64,000 bases of DNA from Toxoplasma gondii ME49 (taxonomy: Eukaryota > Apicomplexa > Conoidasida > Eucoccidiorida > Sarcocystidae): contig NC_031474.1 of the NCBI RefSeq assembly GCF_000006565.2, positions 2,391,662 to 2,455,661 on the forward strand, in the 5' to 3' direction. The notes under the pieces were generated by a model. The model searched no databases. It saw nothing but the letters and a program-made list of their open reading frames with translations, and was not told the DNA's origin. How positions within the stretch are numbered: position 1 is the stretch's first letter; each line of letters starts with the position of its first letter. Shown piece by piece: positions 63,801 through 64,000 of this stretch. The translations under genes were made by a program, and so were the position numbers.

Positions 63801-64000
63801 GAATAGTAAGGAATCTGTGACAATATGCCTGCTGACCAGGTGAGGTGCGCGTCTAGGGTTGCTTCAAGAGGGGAAAGACACAAGCCTTCGGTCTGTACAT
63901 CTTTGCTGCGCTTTCTATTAGCAGAAGAAGACTTCTTGCAGCCCAAGCTGTTTCCATTAACGTAAGCAGCGGTCAATATCCGTACCGTTCAAAAAGAAGC
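60873..64000. other. Terminal spacer without a supported gene
   Basis: Upstream region of the Popeye-domain gene, so its promoter and 5' leader lie just right of 60872. The rest has only short open stretches; the one worth noting begins at an ATG at 62893 (MASVAADAGAPLVRAGVPPM, ending after 68 codons) and could be a first exon, but no splice partner is visible. The far end carries a long inverted repeat, annotated separately. Confidence 0.4.
63607..63879. repeat. Inverted repeat with 74-bp arms
   Basis: Left arm 63607-63680 and right arm 63806-63879 are reverse complements with about 10 mismatches over 74 bp. The outer 40 or so bases (from GTCTTTCCCCTCTTGAAGCA inward) are essentially perfect. 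The 125-bp spacer shows no repeat of its own. If transcribed it would fold into a long hairpin. No transposase or obvious target-site duplication is visible. It may be a small non-autonomous element or an inverted local duplication. Confidence 0.85.

Overview
The window looks like nuclear DNA of a coccidian apicomplexan of the Toxoplasma/Neospora/Hammondia type (family Sarcocystidae). The reasons are spliced genes with GT-AG introns of roughly 0.1-1 kb, near-balanced base composition, long Ser/Arg/Pro-rich extensions on conserved domains, AT microsatellites in introns and spacers, and GCATGC-type motifs in front of a ribosomal protein gene. The species cannot be fixed from the sequence alone. 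There are no operons, CRISPR arrays, insertion sequences or recognisable tRNA/rRNA genes.

Layout. (1) 1.1-2.2 kb, minus: ribosomal protein eL42, two exons. (2) 3.1-7.7 kb, plus: mitochondrial small-subunit ribosomal protein mS35, seven exons including two of only 41 and 44 nt. It is divergent from eL42, and the two genes share a promoter region of about 1 kb. (3) 9.5-12.3 kb, plus: RNA exosome cap subunit CSL4 (EXOSC1), six exons. (4) 16.2-17.5 kb, minus: a single-exon secreted protein of unknown function. (5) 20.1-21.7 kb, minus: a Tyr/Phe-repeat protein resembling microtubule-associated or axonemal proteins, 5' end unresolved. (6) 25.4-36.9 kb, plus: a 16-exon gene whose phases all close and which encodes one 1544-residue protein. 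It joins an N-terminal fatty acyl-CoA reductase (Rossmann plus FAR_C) to a C-terminal DHAP/glycerol-3-phosphate acyltransferase of the GNPAT/PlsB type. (7) 42.0-49.5 kb, minus: an eight-exon CELF/Bruno-like protein with three RRMs. (8) 54.2-60.9 kb, minus: a protein of about 2080 residues with a Popeye (POPDC-like) membrane and cyclic-nucleotide-binding-like module. That module is interrupted by an acidic insert of about 315 residues and preceded by some 1300 low-complexity residues.

The most interesting object is the reductase-acyltransferase fusion. These are the two activities that start ether-lipid (plasmalogen/alkyl-glycerol) synthesis, one making the fatty alcohol and the other making acyl-DHAP. 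A similar bifunctional enzyme (FARAT) is known from ciliates, so this looks like an alveolate ether-lipid enzyme retained in a coccidian. No canonical peroxisomal targeting signal is visible at either end of my gene model, which makes its location an open question.

The other genes are not functionally linked to it. They are housekeeping (eL42, mS35, CSL4), RNA regulation (CELF), possible cyclic-nucleotide sensing (Popeye) and two lineage-type unknowns. Spacers of 2-5 kb between them hold microsatellites, one perfect 62-bp tandem duplication and one 74-bp inverted repeat, with no convincing coding signal. All gene models were made by reading splice sites and phases by eye.
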